Source: Caproicibacter sp046707225
GTDB taxonomy: Bacteria; Bacillota; Clostridia; Oscillospirales; Acutalibacteraceae
Assembly: GCF_046707225.1 (NCBI RefSeq)
Contig: NZ_JBJKOP010000047.1
Coordinates: 1-64,000 of the forward strand
DNA length: 64,000 nucleotides
Direction of reading: 5' to 3'
Position numbers and translations under genes: made by a program. The notes under the pieces were generated by a model. It made no database searches. It was given only the letters and a program-made list of their open reading frames with translations, and was not told the DNA's origin. Positions 33,855 to 41,870 of the stretch are shown here, piece after piece. Position 1 is the stretch's first letter. Each line of letters begins with the position of its first letter.

Positions 33855-35126
33855 TCAGAGCTTAGCAAGGGCCTGTTTGATATCGCCGAGGATGTCTTCG
33901 ATGTTTTCAATCCCGACGGACAAACGGATCATATTGGGGCTGATACCGGCGTCTTTCAGCTGTGAATCATTCAACTGCCGATGCGTGGTGCTCGCAGGGT
34001 GAAGGACACAGGTGCGCAGGTCGGCAACATGGATGACAATGGAAGCAAGTTTGAGGTTTTCCATGAACTTTGCCGCCGCGTCCCTGCCACCCTTTACTCC
34101 AAAGGAAATCACGCCGCAGGTTCCGTGCGGCATATACTTTTTTGCAAGCTCATAATATTTGCTGCTTTTCAGGCCGGGGTAATTGACCCATTCGATTTTG
34201 TCGTTGCTTTCCAGAAATTCCGCAACCGCCATCGCGTTGGAGCAATGCCGCTGCATACGCAGCGCCAGCGTTTCAAGACCAAGATTGAGAAGGAATGCGT
34301 TCATAGGGGACGATTGTGCCCCAAGGTCCCGCATCAGATGAACGCGCGCCTTGACAATGTAGGCGCTTTTTCCAAAGTCCTTCGTATAAACCGTTCCGTG
34401 ATAGGACTCGTCCGGTTCGGTCAGCATAGGAAATTTTCCGTTGTCCCAGTTGAAATTGCCGCTGTCCACAATCGCGCCGCCGATCTGAACCGCGTGCCCA
34501 TCCATGTATTTTGTAGTTGAATGAACGACAATATCGGCTCCGAATTCAAACGGACGGCAGTTTATGGGGGTTGGAAAAGTATTATCGACAATCAGCGGGA
34601 CACCGTGCTCGTGAGCCGCTTTTGCGAATAATTCAAGATCAGTTACGATAAGGGACGGATTGGAAAGTGTTTCCGTAAACACGCAGCGCGTATTCTCCTG
34701 AAAAGCCGCGTCCAGTTCATCTTTTGTGCTGTCAGCGGAGACAAATGTGCATTCAATCCCCATTTCCCGTATGGTTTTATAAAAAAGATTGAAGGTTCCG
34801 CCATAGATTGCGCTGCAGGCGATCATATGGTCGCCTGCATGACAAATATTTAAAACTGAGATCAGAGAAGCGGCCTGCCCGGCAGATGTTAAAAGCGCGC
34901 CGACTCCTCCTTCCAGCGCGGCGATTTTTTTCTCCACGGCATCAACCGTCGGGTTTCCGATTCTGGTATAAAAAAATCCGTCGGCTTTTAAATCAAAAAG
35001 CTCGCCGAGCGCCTGCGCGCTGTCGTATTTAAATGTTGTGCTCTGAACAATCGGGAGAACCCTGGACTCTCCGTTTTTCGGTTCGTATCCCGCATGAATG
35101 CAGTCTGTATCAATATGGTATCCCAT
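33855..35126 (-). CDS. metY: O-acetylhomoserine sulfhydrylase (MetY-type)
   Basis: PLP-dependent Cys/Met metabolism family, 423 residues. It uses sulfide and O-acetylhomoserine to make homocysteine; cysteine synthase activity is often reported too. The PLP lysine is in HSTTKYMDGH, and the N-terminal DTDCIHAGYEP and the FYTRIGNPTVD segment separate it from MetB/MetC. AAAGGAG lies before the ATG. It is 27 bases downstream of the zinc-ribbon gene, with no room for a promoter in the gap. It ends at a strong terminator. Confidence 0.93.
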   Translation of the reverse strand: MGYHIDTDCIHAGYEPKNGESRVLPIVQSTTFKYDSAQALGELFDLKADGFFYTRIGNPTVDAVEKKIAALEGGVGALLTSAGQAASLISVLNICHAGDHMIACSAIYGGTFNLFYKTIREMGIECTFVSADSTKDELDAAFQENTRCVFTETLSNPSLIVTDLELFAKAAHEHGVPLIVDNTFPTPINCRPFEFGADIVVHSTTKYMDGHAVQIGGAIVDSGNFNWDNGKFPMLTEPDESYHGTVYTKDFGKSAYIVKARVHLMRDLGAQSSPMNAFLLNLGLETLALRMQRHCSNAMAVAEFLESNDKIEWVNYPGLKSSKYYELAKKYMPHGTCGVISFGVKGGRDAAAKFMENLKLASIVIHVADLRTCVLHPASTTHRQLNDSQLKDAGISPNMIRLSVGIENIEDILGDIKQALAKL

Positions 35127-35153
35127 GAAAATACTCCTTTTATTAAATATGCT

Positions 35154-35645
35154 TTAAGTAAGTGCGGATTTTATAAAATTGATGAATTCATCCGCAATCG
35201 ATACAACGCCCCAGACAAGAGCCAGAAACATGACAGCCGATAGGATACGTACCAAAATACGCTTTCCTCGGCTCATCGCTGCTGACGAATCATCATCTGA
35301 ATTCTGAGGGCCGTTTCTTTCGAATTTGTTTTCGCCCAGTGCCCCGATTCCGTGCAAAATCTCTTCGCAACGTTCCACTTCCCCATACGGAACGAAAATA
35401 TGATAAAGCGAATTCGGCATTTTTCCGTACAAAATAGAAGGCGGCGCACCGGGCCCGCACATTCGTTCTTCATGAGGAGTGCCGTTGCTGTCAAACGCAG
35501 CGCGGATCATGCCGCACTGCGTTTCATCTGCCGTAAAAAGCAAAACGGGGTCGTTTGCCCGAACCTCCCGAAGCTTTTTGCTTCCGCAGGATGGGCATAC
35601 GGCCTCCGATTTGACAAGAACCTGGCATCTTGCGCAGTAAAGCAT
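35154..35645 (-). CDS. Zinc-ribbon protein with C-terminal membrane anchor, unknown function
   Basis: 163 residues from an ATG at 35645 with GGAAG 8 bases upstream. The N-terminus has two cysteine pairs (CARC at 4-7 and CPSC at about 18-21) that should bind one zinc ion. The middle (about 30-95: DPVLLFTADE through EVERCEEIL) looks like the small DUF2007-type domain. A Ser/Asp-rich linker follows, then one hydrophobic helix (about 131-153). I do not know its function. It sits between the dipicolinate synthase genes and metY on the same strand, so expression during sporulation is possible. Confidence 0.75.
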   Translation of the reverse strand: MLYCARCQVLVKSEAVCPSCGSKKLREVRANDPVLLFTADETQCGMIRAAFDSNGTPHEERMCGPGAPPSILYGKMPNSLYHIFVPYGEVERCEEILHGIGALGENKFERNGPQNSDDDSSAAMSRGKRILVRILSAVMFLALVWGVVSIADEFINFIKSALT

Positions 35646-35717
35646 CCGTTTCACTTCCAATCTGTTTCCAATCATAGCAATTTTTACTTTGAATTTCAAG
35701 CTGTGTTTTGATTTTTC

Positions 35718-36290
35718 CTAACGCCAGACCGGCTGAAGCTGATTTCCCTGCAAAGCCGCGAGAGCGGTTGGAAGAATCAGGCTGAAATCCGCCACGGCGG
35801 AATTCGGTTTCTTCTCCGGATTATCCTGGCGCATGGGTACGAAATAAATATGTTTTACATTCATCAGTCTGCCCAAATTCTGCGCGGAGGCGGCCAGAGC
35901 ATCGTTTGTGGCCGGAGCCAGCACAACCGGAATCCCGATTCTCAGACAGGATTTGACGGCCATTGTGACGGCTGTGTCCGTAATCCCGTTCGCAAGTTTT
36001 GCAAGCGTGTTGCCCGTACACGGCGCGACGATCATCAGATCGACAAGCTTTTTGGGGCCGATCGGTTCGGAACCAACAATACTTGTTATCACATCTCTTC
36101 CGCAGATATCGCTGACCTGCCAGAGAAAATCTTTCGCCCTGCCAAAACGTGTATCGGTGGAAGAAGCGTTTTCCGACATGATCGGCAAGAGCCTGTAACC
36201 CTGCCCGGCAATTTTTCTCATTTCGTCCAGCACGCTGTCAAACGTACAAAACGAGCCGCACATTGCGAATCCGAATGTAATTTCATTCAA
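35718..36290 (-). CDS. dpaB: Dipicolinate synthase subunit B
   Basis: SpoVFB-type flavoprotein, 190 residues. With DpaA it converts dihydrodipicolinate to dipicolinic acid in the mother cell, for deposition in the spore core. The flavoprotein features FGFAMCGSFCTF, the DLMIVAPCTGNTLAKLANGI segment and VVLAPATND are typical. The start is TTG with the AAGGAG at the end of dpaA 10 bases before it, giving coupled translation. Evidence that the organism forms spores. Confidence 0.94.
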   Translation of the reverse strand: MNEITFGFAMCGSFCTFDSVLDEMRKIAGQGYRLLPIMSENASSTDTRFGRAKDFLWQVSDICGRDVITSIVGSEPIGPKKLVDLMIVAPCTGNTLAKLANGITDTAVTMAVKSCLRIGIPVVLAPATNDALAASAQNLGRLMNVKHIYFVPMRQDNPEKKPNSAVADFSLILPTALAALQGNQLQPVWR

Positions 36291-36297
36291 AACGCCG

Positions 36298-37155
36298 TCA
36301 CTCCTTCAGAATATGATAAATCGTTTCCTTGATGATTTCTCCGGCGGCCTTCGGCGCGACTTTTCCCGGAAGCGCAAGCGCTTGAATCAGATGAAGATCC
36401 AACTCCTTCGCAGCCTGCCGGTCCACCCCGCCCGGAAGAGACGCAAGATCGATGATGAGAGGATCACATTGCATTTTTTTTAAAACGGAACGATCAAAAA
36501 CAGAATACGGAATGGTATTAAAGATAATATCGTAGTTCCCCGCTCCAACCTGCTCCGTCAAAATGGGTGAGTATCCGCAGGAGCGAATCCACGCGAGATC
36601 CGCTTGTTTTCTCGCGCTGACGGTGACGCGGGCTCCGATTCCGTAAAGCATCCGGGAAAGCACTTTGCCGATTCGACCGTACCCGGCGACAAGGCACCGG
36701 CTTCCGTTCAATGTACCGGGGTATTCCCTCATCGCGATTTCAATGGCGCCTTCCGCCGTAGGAACCGCATTGCGAACGGCAAATTCCTCCCGTAAACTGT
36801 AATCGTGCGTATTGATGCGGTCCCACTGCCTGCTCGTTTGAAAAAGCAGCCCCATTTTACCGCCGAATACTTGTTTTTCTAGCAGAAGCTCTGCAAAATT
36901 ATCGTCCAATACAATCTGCTTTTTACTGTAATCCGTTTTTAAGTGAATTCCGTCGGAGGTTACCGGCAAAGGAAGAATGATGGATTCACAGTTTTTTACC
37001 ACTTCCTCTAATTCCGACTTGCGAATCATTTCGTGAAACTCCACGTCGTCAAAGCCAAAGGCGTATACGGAAAAGCCATCCGCGGCGATGGATTCCGCCA
37101 TTGCAATCTGCCGCCCGTCCCCGCCCAAAACACCGAAGGTGCGGTTTTCTTTCAT
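36298..37155 (-). CDS. dpaA: Dipicolinate synthase subunit A
   Basis: SpoVFA-type subunit, 285 residues from the ATG at 37155 (MKENRTFGVLGGDGRQ). It has an N-terminal dipicolinate synthase domain and a Rossmann NAD(P) segment CLVAGYGRIGKVLSRML. The frame is open further upstream, but that part is AT-rich and non-coding in character and lies over a probable sporulation promoter. dpaB follows after 7 bases. Confidence 0.94.
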   Translation of the reverse strand: MKENRTFGVLGGDGRQIAMAESIAADGFSVYAFGFDDVEFHEMIRKSELEEVVKNCESIILPLPVTSDGIHLKTDYSKKQIVLDDNFAELLLEKQVFGGKMGLLFQTSRQWDRINTHDYSLREEFAVRNAVPTAEGAIEIAMREYPGTLNGSRCLVAGYGRIGKVLSRMLYGIGARVTVSARKQADLAWIRSCGYSPILTEQVGAGNYDIIFNTIPYSVFDRSVLKKMQCDPLIIDLASLPGGVDRQAAKELDLHLIQALALPGKVAPKAAGEIIKETIYHILKE

Positions 37156-37185
37156 AAAGAGAAGCCCCCCGCTATTTTCTTCTAA

Positions 37186-37213
37186 CATAGTATGGAGGTG
37201 GTTCCCGCAATGT
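37186..37213 (-). promoter_or_regulatory. dpaA: Candidate sigma-K-type promoter of dpaA
   Basis: On the - strand ACA (37211-37213) and CATACTATG (37186-37194) are 16 bases apart. The mother-cell sigma-K consensus is AC(A) then CATAnnnTA, so the -10 matches except at its last base. dpaA/spoVFA is a known sigma-K target in Bacillus. Placement about 30 bases before the start codon is suitable. Confidence 0.42.
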
Positions 37214-37248
37214 GATTCTGTAGAAGAAATGCAAAAATATATTTTCTG

Positions 37249-37277
37249 TTGCATATATTCCAAAATGTGATTATTAT
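37249..37277 (+). promoter_or_regulatory. murC: Probable murC promoter
   Basis: TTGCAT (37249-37254) and TATTAT (37272-37277) with a 17-base spacer, about 65 bases before the murC start. It lies back to back with the dpaA promoter in the divergent gap 37156-37343. Confidence 0.45.
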
Positions 37278-37343
37278 AAATATGTTTGGCAATATATTTA
37301 TTTGAGCGCTTTCTGGACAAAAACAATGGTAAGGAGTAAACTT

Positions 37344-38723
37344 ATGGAATTATACGACATCCTGTCAAAGGTTAAAAAAATACATTTTGTTGGAATCGGA
37401 GGATCGGGAATGTGCCCGATTGCCGAAATCCTGTTCCATCAGGGCTATCAGCTGACCGGGTCGGATATCAGCGAATCGGATACTCTGGAGCGGGTCCGTT
37501 CTTACGGGATCCCGGTTTTCATGGGGCAAAAAGCGGAAAACATCGATGGAGCCGAACTGGTGGTTTACACCGCCGCTGTGAAACCGGATAACCCGGAGCT
37601 GGTGGCCGCGCGGGAGAAAAATATTCCGACGGTCGAGCGGTCCGTTATGCTCGGGATGGTGGCTCGCCGGTATGAAAACGCAGTGGCTGTTTCCGGAACG
37701 CACGGAAAAACGACGACGACGGCCATGATCACTCAGATTCTGATCGGCGCCGGAAAAGACCCCTCCGCTGTAATTGGGGGAAAACTGCCGCTGATCGGCG
37801 GAAACGGGCGCGTGGGGCATTCCGACACCATTGTCTGCGAAGCGTGTGAGTATGTCGATACTTTTCTGCAATTACACCCCGCAATTTCCGTAATTCTGAA
37901 TATTGATAACGATCACCTTGATTATTTCGGCACAGTGGAAAACACCATTCGCTCTTTTCATCAGTTCGCCAAACAGACATCCCGCCTTCTTGTCGTAAAC
38001 GGGGATAATAAAAACGCAATGAAAGCGGTTGAGGGCCTTGAGGGAAAGGAAATCCTCACCTATGGGTTTGACAAGGAAAACGATTATTACGCGGACGAAA
38101 TTTGCAATACACTGCGGGCCCGTGAAAAATTCGTCGTTTATCGCAAGGGCGAAAAACTGGTCGAAGTCACCCTGAGTGTTCCGGGCAAGCACAACATTTA
38201 TAACGCCCTGGCCGCTTTTGCGGTCGCGGATCATCTGGGTATAGAGTCCAAAGTGATTGCGGAAAACCTGCATCAGTTTACGGGAGTCCACCGCAGATTT
38301 GAACTGCTGGGCGAATATGGCGGGGTTACGGTGGCCGATGATTTTGCGCACCACCCAACCGAAATCGCGGCGACGCTGACCGCCGCAAAACAGATGGGAT
38401 TTTCACAGGTCTGGGCTGTTTTTCAGCCGCATACGTATTCCAGGACCTATATGCTGCTGGACGACTTTGCAAAGGTTTTACAAATTGCAGACCGGGTTGT
38501 GCTTTCTGAAATTCTTGCCGTTCGCGAAACGAATACGTATCATATCTATGCAAAAGACCTGGCCGACAAAATTCCGGGATGTGTCTGGTTTAAAACATTT
38601 GAGGAGATTTCAGACTATATGCTGGAACATGCGAAAGACGGCGATCTGATTTTGACCCTCGGCGGCGGCGACGTCTATAAATGCGCTAATCTGATTGTTA
38701 AAAAATATCAGCAAAAAAACTAG
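37344..38723 (+). CDS. murC: UDP-N-acetylmuramate--L-alanine ligase
   Basis: Cytoplasmic peptidoglycan precursor enzyme, ATP dependent. 459 residues from the ATG at 37344, which has AAGGAG 7 bases upstream; an in-frame codon at 37302 is rejected. An N-terminal Rossmann domain (HFVGIGGSGMCPIAEIL), the Mur ligase ATP loop GTHGKTTT (118-125), the NIDNDHLDYFG segment and the C-terminal FQPHTYSRT of MurC are present. It stands alone as a + strand unit and ends at a large bidirectional hairpin. Confidence 0.96.
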   Translation: MELYDILSKVKKIHFVGIGGSGMCPIAEILFHQGYQLTGSDISESDTLERVRSYGIPVFMGQKAENIDGAELVVYTAAVKPDNPELVAAREKNIPTVERSVMLGMVARRYENAVAVSGTHGKTTTTAMITQILIGAGKDPSAVIGGKLPLIGGNGRVGHSDTIVCEACEYVDTFLQLHPAISVILNIDNDHLDYFGTVENTIRSFHQFAKQTSRLLVVNGDNKNAMKAVEGLEGKEILTYGFDKENDYYADEICNTLRAREKFVVYRKGEKLVEVTLSVPGKHNIYNALAAFAVADHLGIESKVIAENLHQFTGVHRRFELLGEYGGVTVADDFAHHPTEIAATLTAAKQMGFSQVWAVFQPHTYSRTYMLLDDFAKVLQIADRVVLSEILAVRETNTYHIYAKDLADKIPGCVWFKTFEEISDYMLEHAKDGDLILTLGGGDVYKCANLIVKKYQQKN

Positions 38724-38760
38724 CAGCGGCGGGAATTCCCAACTGCTGCATAAAAAATCG

Positions 38761-38846
38761 GAGCCTGCTATGAAATGCCTCAAAAGCCGGACTAAGTATT
38801 ATACTGTCCGGCTTTTAGAGGTATTTCATTCATGCGGGCTCTTTTT
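38761..38846. terminator. Long bidirectional terminator between murC and uvrA
   Basis: A long imperfect stem runs from GAGCC (38761) to GGCTC (38841), with the inner arms AAAGCCGGAC and GTCCGGCTTTT. It is followed by TTTTT on the + strand (38842-38846) and by TTTTTT on the - strand. A smaller hairpin (GCAGC/GCTGC, about 38723-38750) lies between it and the murC stop. It can end both transcripts. Confidence 0.85.
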
Positions 38847-38879
38847 ATTTCGTACCTGTTCTTAATATTCCTTGATGAA

Positions 38880-38948
38880 TCAGGTACTCTTCCAATTCTG
38901 AACAGCCTTTAAAACAATGTCCCCCAAAGCCACGATATTACTGATCAT
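38880..38948 (-). CDS. Possible 22-residue amphipathic micropeptide
   Basis: A small frame of 22 codons from ATG at 38946-38948 to TGA at 38880-38882, 54 bases after the uvrA stop on the same strand. The peptide begins MISNIVALGD and ends NWKST. Hydrophobic residues recur every three to four positions, with one Trp and two Lys near the end, giving an amphipathic helix in the style of small leaderless peptides. The ribosome site is poor (GAGG 16 bases away). It could well be chance. Confidence 0.2.
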   Translation of the reverse strand: MISNIVALGDIVLKAVQNWKST

Positions 38949-39002
38949 ACCAGCTTTCTCTTTTCCTCTGTTTTACTTCAATGCGTGAATGAACTGAGCT
39001 AT

Positions 39003-41852
39003 TTACTCCGCCGACTCAGTTAAAACAGTTTCGTCCAGCATTTTTTTCAGATATTGTCCTGTATAGGATTCGGGAACCATTGCAATTTCTTCCGGGGTAC
39101 CGGTGGCAACAACCTGCCCTCCGGCGTTTCCTCCCTCCGGCCCCAGGTCAACAATATAATCCGCCGTCTTAATCAAATCCAGATTATGCTCAATGACAAG
39201 AACCGTGTTTCCGCCGTCGACCAGTTTCTGAAGAACTTCGATCAGTTTATGAACGTCCGCAATATGAAGGCCCGTGGTCGGCTCATCCAAAATGTAGATG
39301 GTTCTTCCGGTCGGGCGTTTGCTCAGCTCCGCCGCCAGTTTAACCCGCTGCGCTTCTCCGCCCGACAGAGTGGTCGCAGGCTGGCCGATTTTTACATAGC
39401 CGAGTCCTACATCATAAATCGTCTGCAGTTTCCGCGCGATGCGAGGAATGCCGGCAAAGAACTGAAGCCCTTCTTCCACGGTCATTTCCAGCACGTCATA
39501 AATGCTTTTTCCCTTATATTTAATTTCGAGTGTTTCACGGTTATAGCGCTTTCCCTTGCAGACGTCGCAGGGAACGTAAACGTCCGGAAGAAAATTCATC
39601 TCAATCTTAATGATTCCGTCGCCCTCGCAGGCTTCACAGCGCCCTCCTTTAATGTTAAAGGAAAACCGACCGGAAGTATAGCCGCGAAGTTTGGCGTCCT
39701 GTGTGGACGCAAACAAATCCCGGATATCGGTAAAGACGCCGGTGTAGGTCGCCGGATTGGAACGGGGCGTGCGCCCGATCGGCGACTGGTCGATCTGGAT
39801 GACCTTATCCAGCGCGTCCAGCCCGGTAATCTTTTGAAACGAACCCGGGCGGGTTTTGGCGCCGTTCAATTCCGCGGCAAGGTATTTGTAGAGGATTTCA
39901 TTAATCAGCGAAGACTTTCCGGAACCTGAAACACCGGTGACACAGATAAACTCGCCGAGAGGAAAATTAACGCTGACATTTTTCAGATTGTTCTGCGACG
40001 CGCCGACGATGGAAAGCTTTTTCCCGTTTCCTTCCCGCCTTTTCTCGGGAATATCAACCTTTCTGCGCCCGCTTAGATAATCGCCGGTAATGGAGCCTTT
40101 GCATTTCAGAATATCCCGGACCTTGCCGTTGAAAACGACCTCTCCGCCATGGACGCCGGCGCCGGGGCCGATGTCGACGATATGATCGGCGGCCAACATA
40201 GTCTCTTCGTCGTGTTCGACGACAATGACGGTATTGCCGATGTCCCGCAGGTGCTTCAGCGTATCAAGCAGCTTCGTGTTATCCCTTTGGTGAAGGCCGA
40301 TGCTGGGTTCGTCCAGAATGTATAAAACACCGGTCAGGGAGGAACCGATCTGTGTTGCAAGGCGGATTCTCTGGCTTTCTCCGCCGGAAAGAGTGCCCGC
40401 CGATCTGGAAAGCGTCAGATATTCCAGGCCGACGTTCTTTAAAAAGCCGAGACGGCTACGAATTTCTCTCAGAATGAGCCGGGCAATCATGTTTTCCCGT
40501 TCCGAGAGCTTCAGACGGTCAAAAAACTCAAGAGCTTCGGAGATGGATTTGTCGCACAGGTCGGCGATATTGATGCCGCCCACCGTCACGGCAAGGCTGA
40601 CGGGAGACAGCCGTTTTCCATGGCAGGCATCGCAGGGGATCGCGCTCATATAGGACTGGATTTCTTCTTTGATCCAGTTGCTTTGCGTGTCCCGGTAACG
40701 GCGTTCAAGATTGTTGACAACGCCTTCAAATTCGGTTTGGTAGACGCTGTGCGCGAAATCGGTGCTTCGCTCCACCCGTATTTTTTCACCTTTGGTGCCG
40801 TACAGCAGAATGTCGACAATCTGTTTCGGGAGCTTGCCGACCGGAGTGTCAAGGGAAAAATGATAGTGCTTTGCAAGCGCTTTAAAATACATCGTAGCGA
40901 TGGTATTGCCCTCCATCGCCCATCCCCCGGCTTTGATGCCTCCCTGATTGATTGAGAGACTCTTATCGGGAAGAATCAGATTCGGGTCGATTTTCATAAA
41001 GAGTCCAAGGCCGGAACATTTCGGGCACGCACCGAAGGGGTTGTTAAAGGAAAACATTCGGGGGGCCAGTTCTTCCACACTGACACCGTGCTCCGGACAG
41101 GCATAGTTTTGTGAAAACACGTGATCTTCTCCGTCAACAACACTGATGACGGTTAAACCGCCCGACAGCCCGGAAGCTGTTTCAATGGAATCAGCCAGGC
41201 GGGACCGCACGGATGGTTGTATCACAAGTCTGTCCACAACAATCTCGATCGTATGTTTTTTGTTTTTTTCCAGTTTAATGGTTTCTGAAAGATCGTAGAT
41301 AAGACCGTCGGCACGGACACGGACATATCCGCTTTTCCTCGCGGCCTCGAATTCTTTCTGATGCTCCCCTTTCCTTTCACGGACAACGGGAGCCAGCACA
41401 AGAATTTTTGAGCCTTCCGGAAGACTCATGACCTGGTCGACAATCTGGTCGATCGTCTGTTGACGGATTTCCCTGCCGCAGACCGGGCAATGCGGAATCC
41501 CGATTCTGGCGTACAGCAGACGCAGATAATCGTAAATTTCCGTGACGGTTCCGACGGTTGAACGCGGGTTTTTTGATGTTGTTTTCTGGTCGATGGAGAT
41601 GGCCGGAGAAAGACCGTCGATGGAATCGACATCCGGCTTGTCCACCTGCCCGAGAAACTGCCGCGCATACGAGGATAAGGATTCCACGTACCTGCGCTGC
41701 CCTTCCGCGTAGATCGTATCAAACGCAAGCGAGGACTTCCCGGAACCGGAAAGCCCTGTAAAGACGATCAGCTTGTCACGCGGTATTTCCAAATCGATAT
41801 TTTTCAAATTATGTTCTCTGGCGCCTTTGACCAGAATGGTTTTTGCTGACAT
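39003..41852 (-). CDS. uvrA: Excinuclease ABC subunit A
   Basis: Damage-recognition ATPase of nucleotide excision repair, 949 residues. It has two ABC ATPase modules with Walker A GLSGSGKSS (31-39) and GVSGSGKSS, signature motifs LSGGESQR and LSGGEAQR, and zinc-binding cysteine pairs including CPVC near residue 123 and CEACEGDG with CDVCKGKRY in the C-terminal half. GGAGG lies before the ATG. It is 18 bases after uvrB and ends the pyrE-radC-uvrB-uvrA run. Confidence 0.98.
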   Translation of the reverse strand: MSAKTILVKGAREHNLKNIDLEIPRDKLIVFTGLSGSGKSSLAFDTIYAEGQRRYVESLSSYARQFLGQVDKPDVDSIDGLSPAISIDQKTTSKNPRSTVGTVTEIYDYLRLLYARIGIPHCPVCGREIRQQTIDQIVDQVMSLPEGSKILVLAPVVRERKGEHQKEFEAARKSGYVRVRADGLIYDLSETIKLEKNKKHTIEIVVDRLVIQPSVRSRLADSIETASGLSGGLTVISVVDGEDHVFSQNYACPEHGVSVEELAPRMFSFNNPFGACPKCSGLGLFMKIDPNLILPDKSLSINQGGIKAGGWAMEGNTIATMYFKALAKHYHFSLDTPVGKLPKQIVDILLYGTKGEKIRVERSTDFAHSVYQTEFEGVVNNLERRYRDTQSNWIKEEIQSYMSAIPCDACHGKRLSPVSLAVTVGGINIADLCDKSISEALEFFDRLKLSERENMIARLILREIRSRLGFLKNVGLEYLTLSRSAGTLSGGESQRIRLATQIGSSLTGVLYILDEPSIGLHQRDNTKLLDTLKHLRDIGNTVIVVEHDEETMLAADHIVDIGPGAGVHGGEVVFNGKVRDILKCKGSITGDYLSGRRKVDIPEKRREGNGKKLSIVGASQNNLKNVSVNFPLGEFICVTGVSGSGKSSLINEILYKYLAAELNGAKTRPGSFQKITGLDALDKVIQIDQSPIGRTPRSNPATYTGVFTDIRDLFASTQDAKLRGYTSGRFSFNIKGGRCEACEGDGIIKIEMNFLPDVYVPCDVCKGKRYNRETLEIKYKGKSIYDVLEMTVEEGLQFFAGIPRIARKLQTIYDVGLGYVKIGQPATTLSGGEAQRVKLAAELSKRPTGRTIYILDEPTTGLHIADVHKLIEVLQKLVDGGNTVLVIEHNLDLIKTADYIVDLGPEGGNAGGQVVATGTPEEIAMVPESYTGQYLKKMLDETVLTESAE

Positions 41853-41870
41853 ACTTCCTCCGTAATCCTG

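Noticed and set aside
37156..37326. N-terminal extension of DpaA from an in-frame start at 37326
   Set aside because: The added residues are AT-rich and unlike the family, and they cover the probable promoters. The ATG at 37155 gives the standard start.
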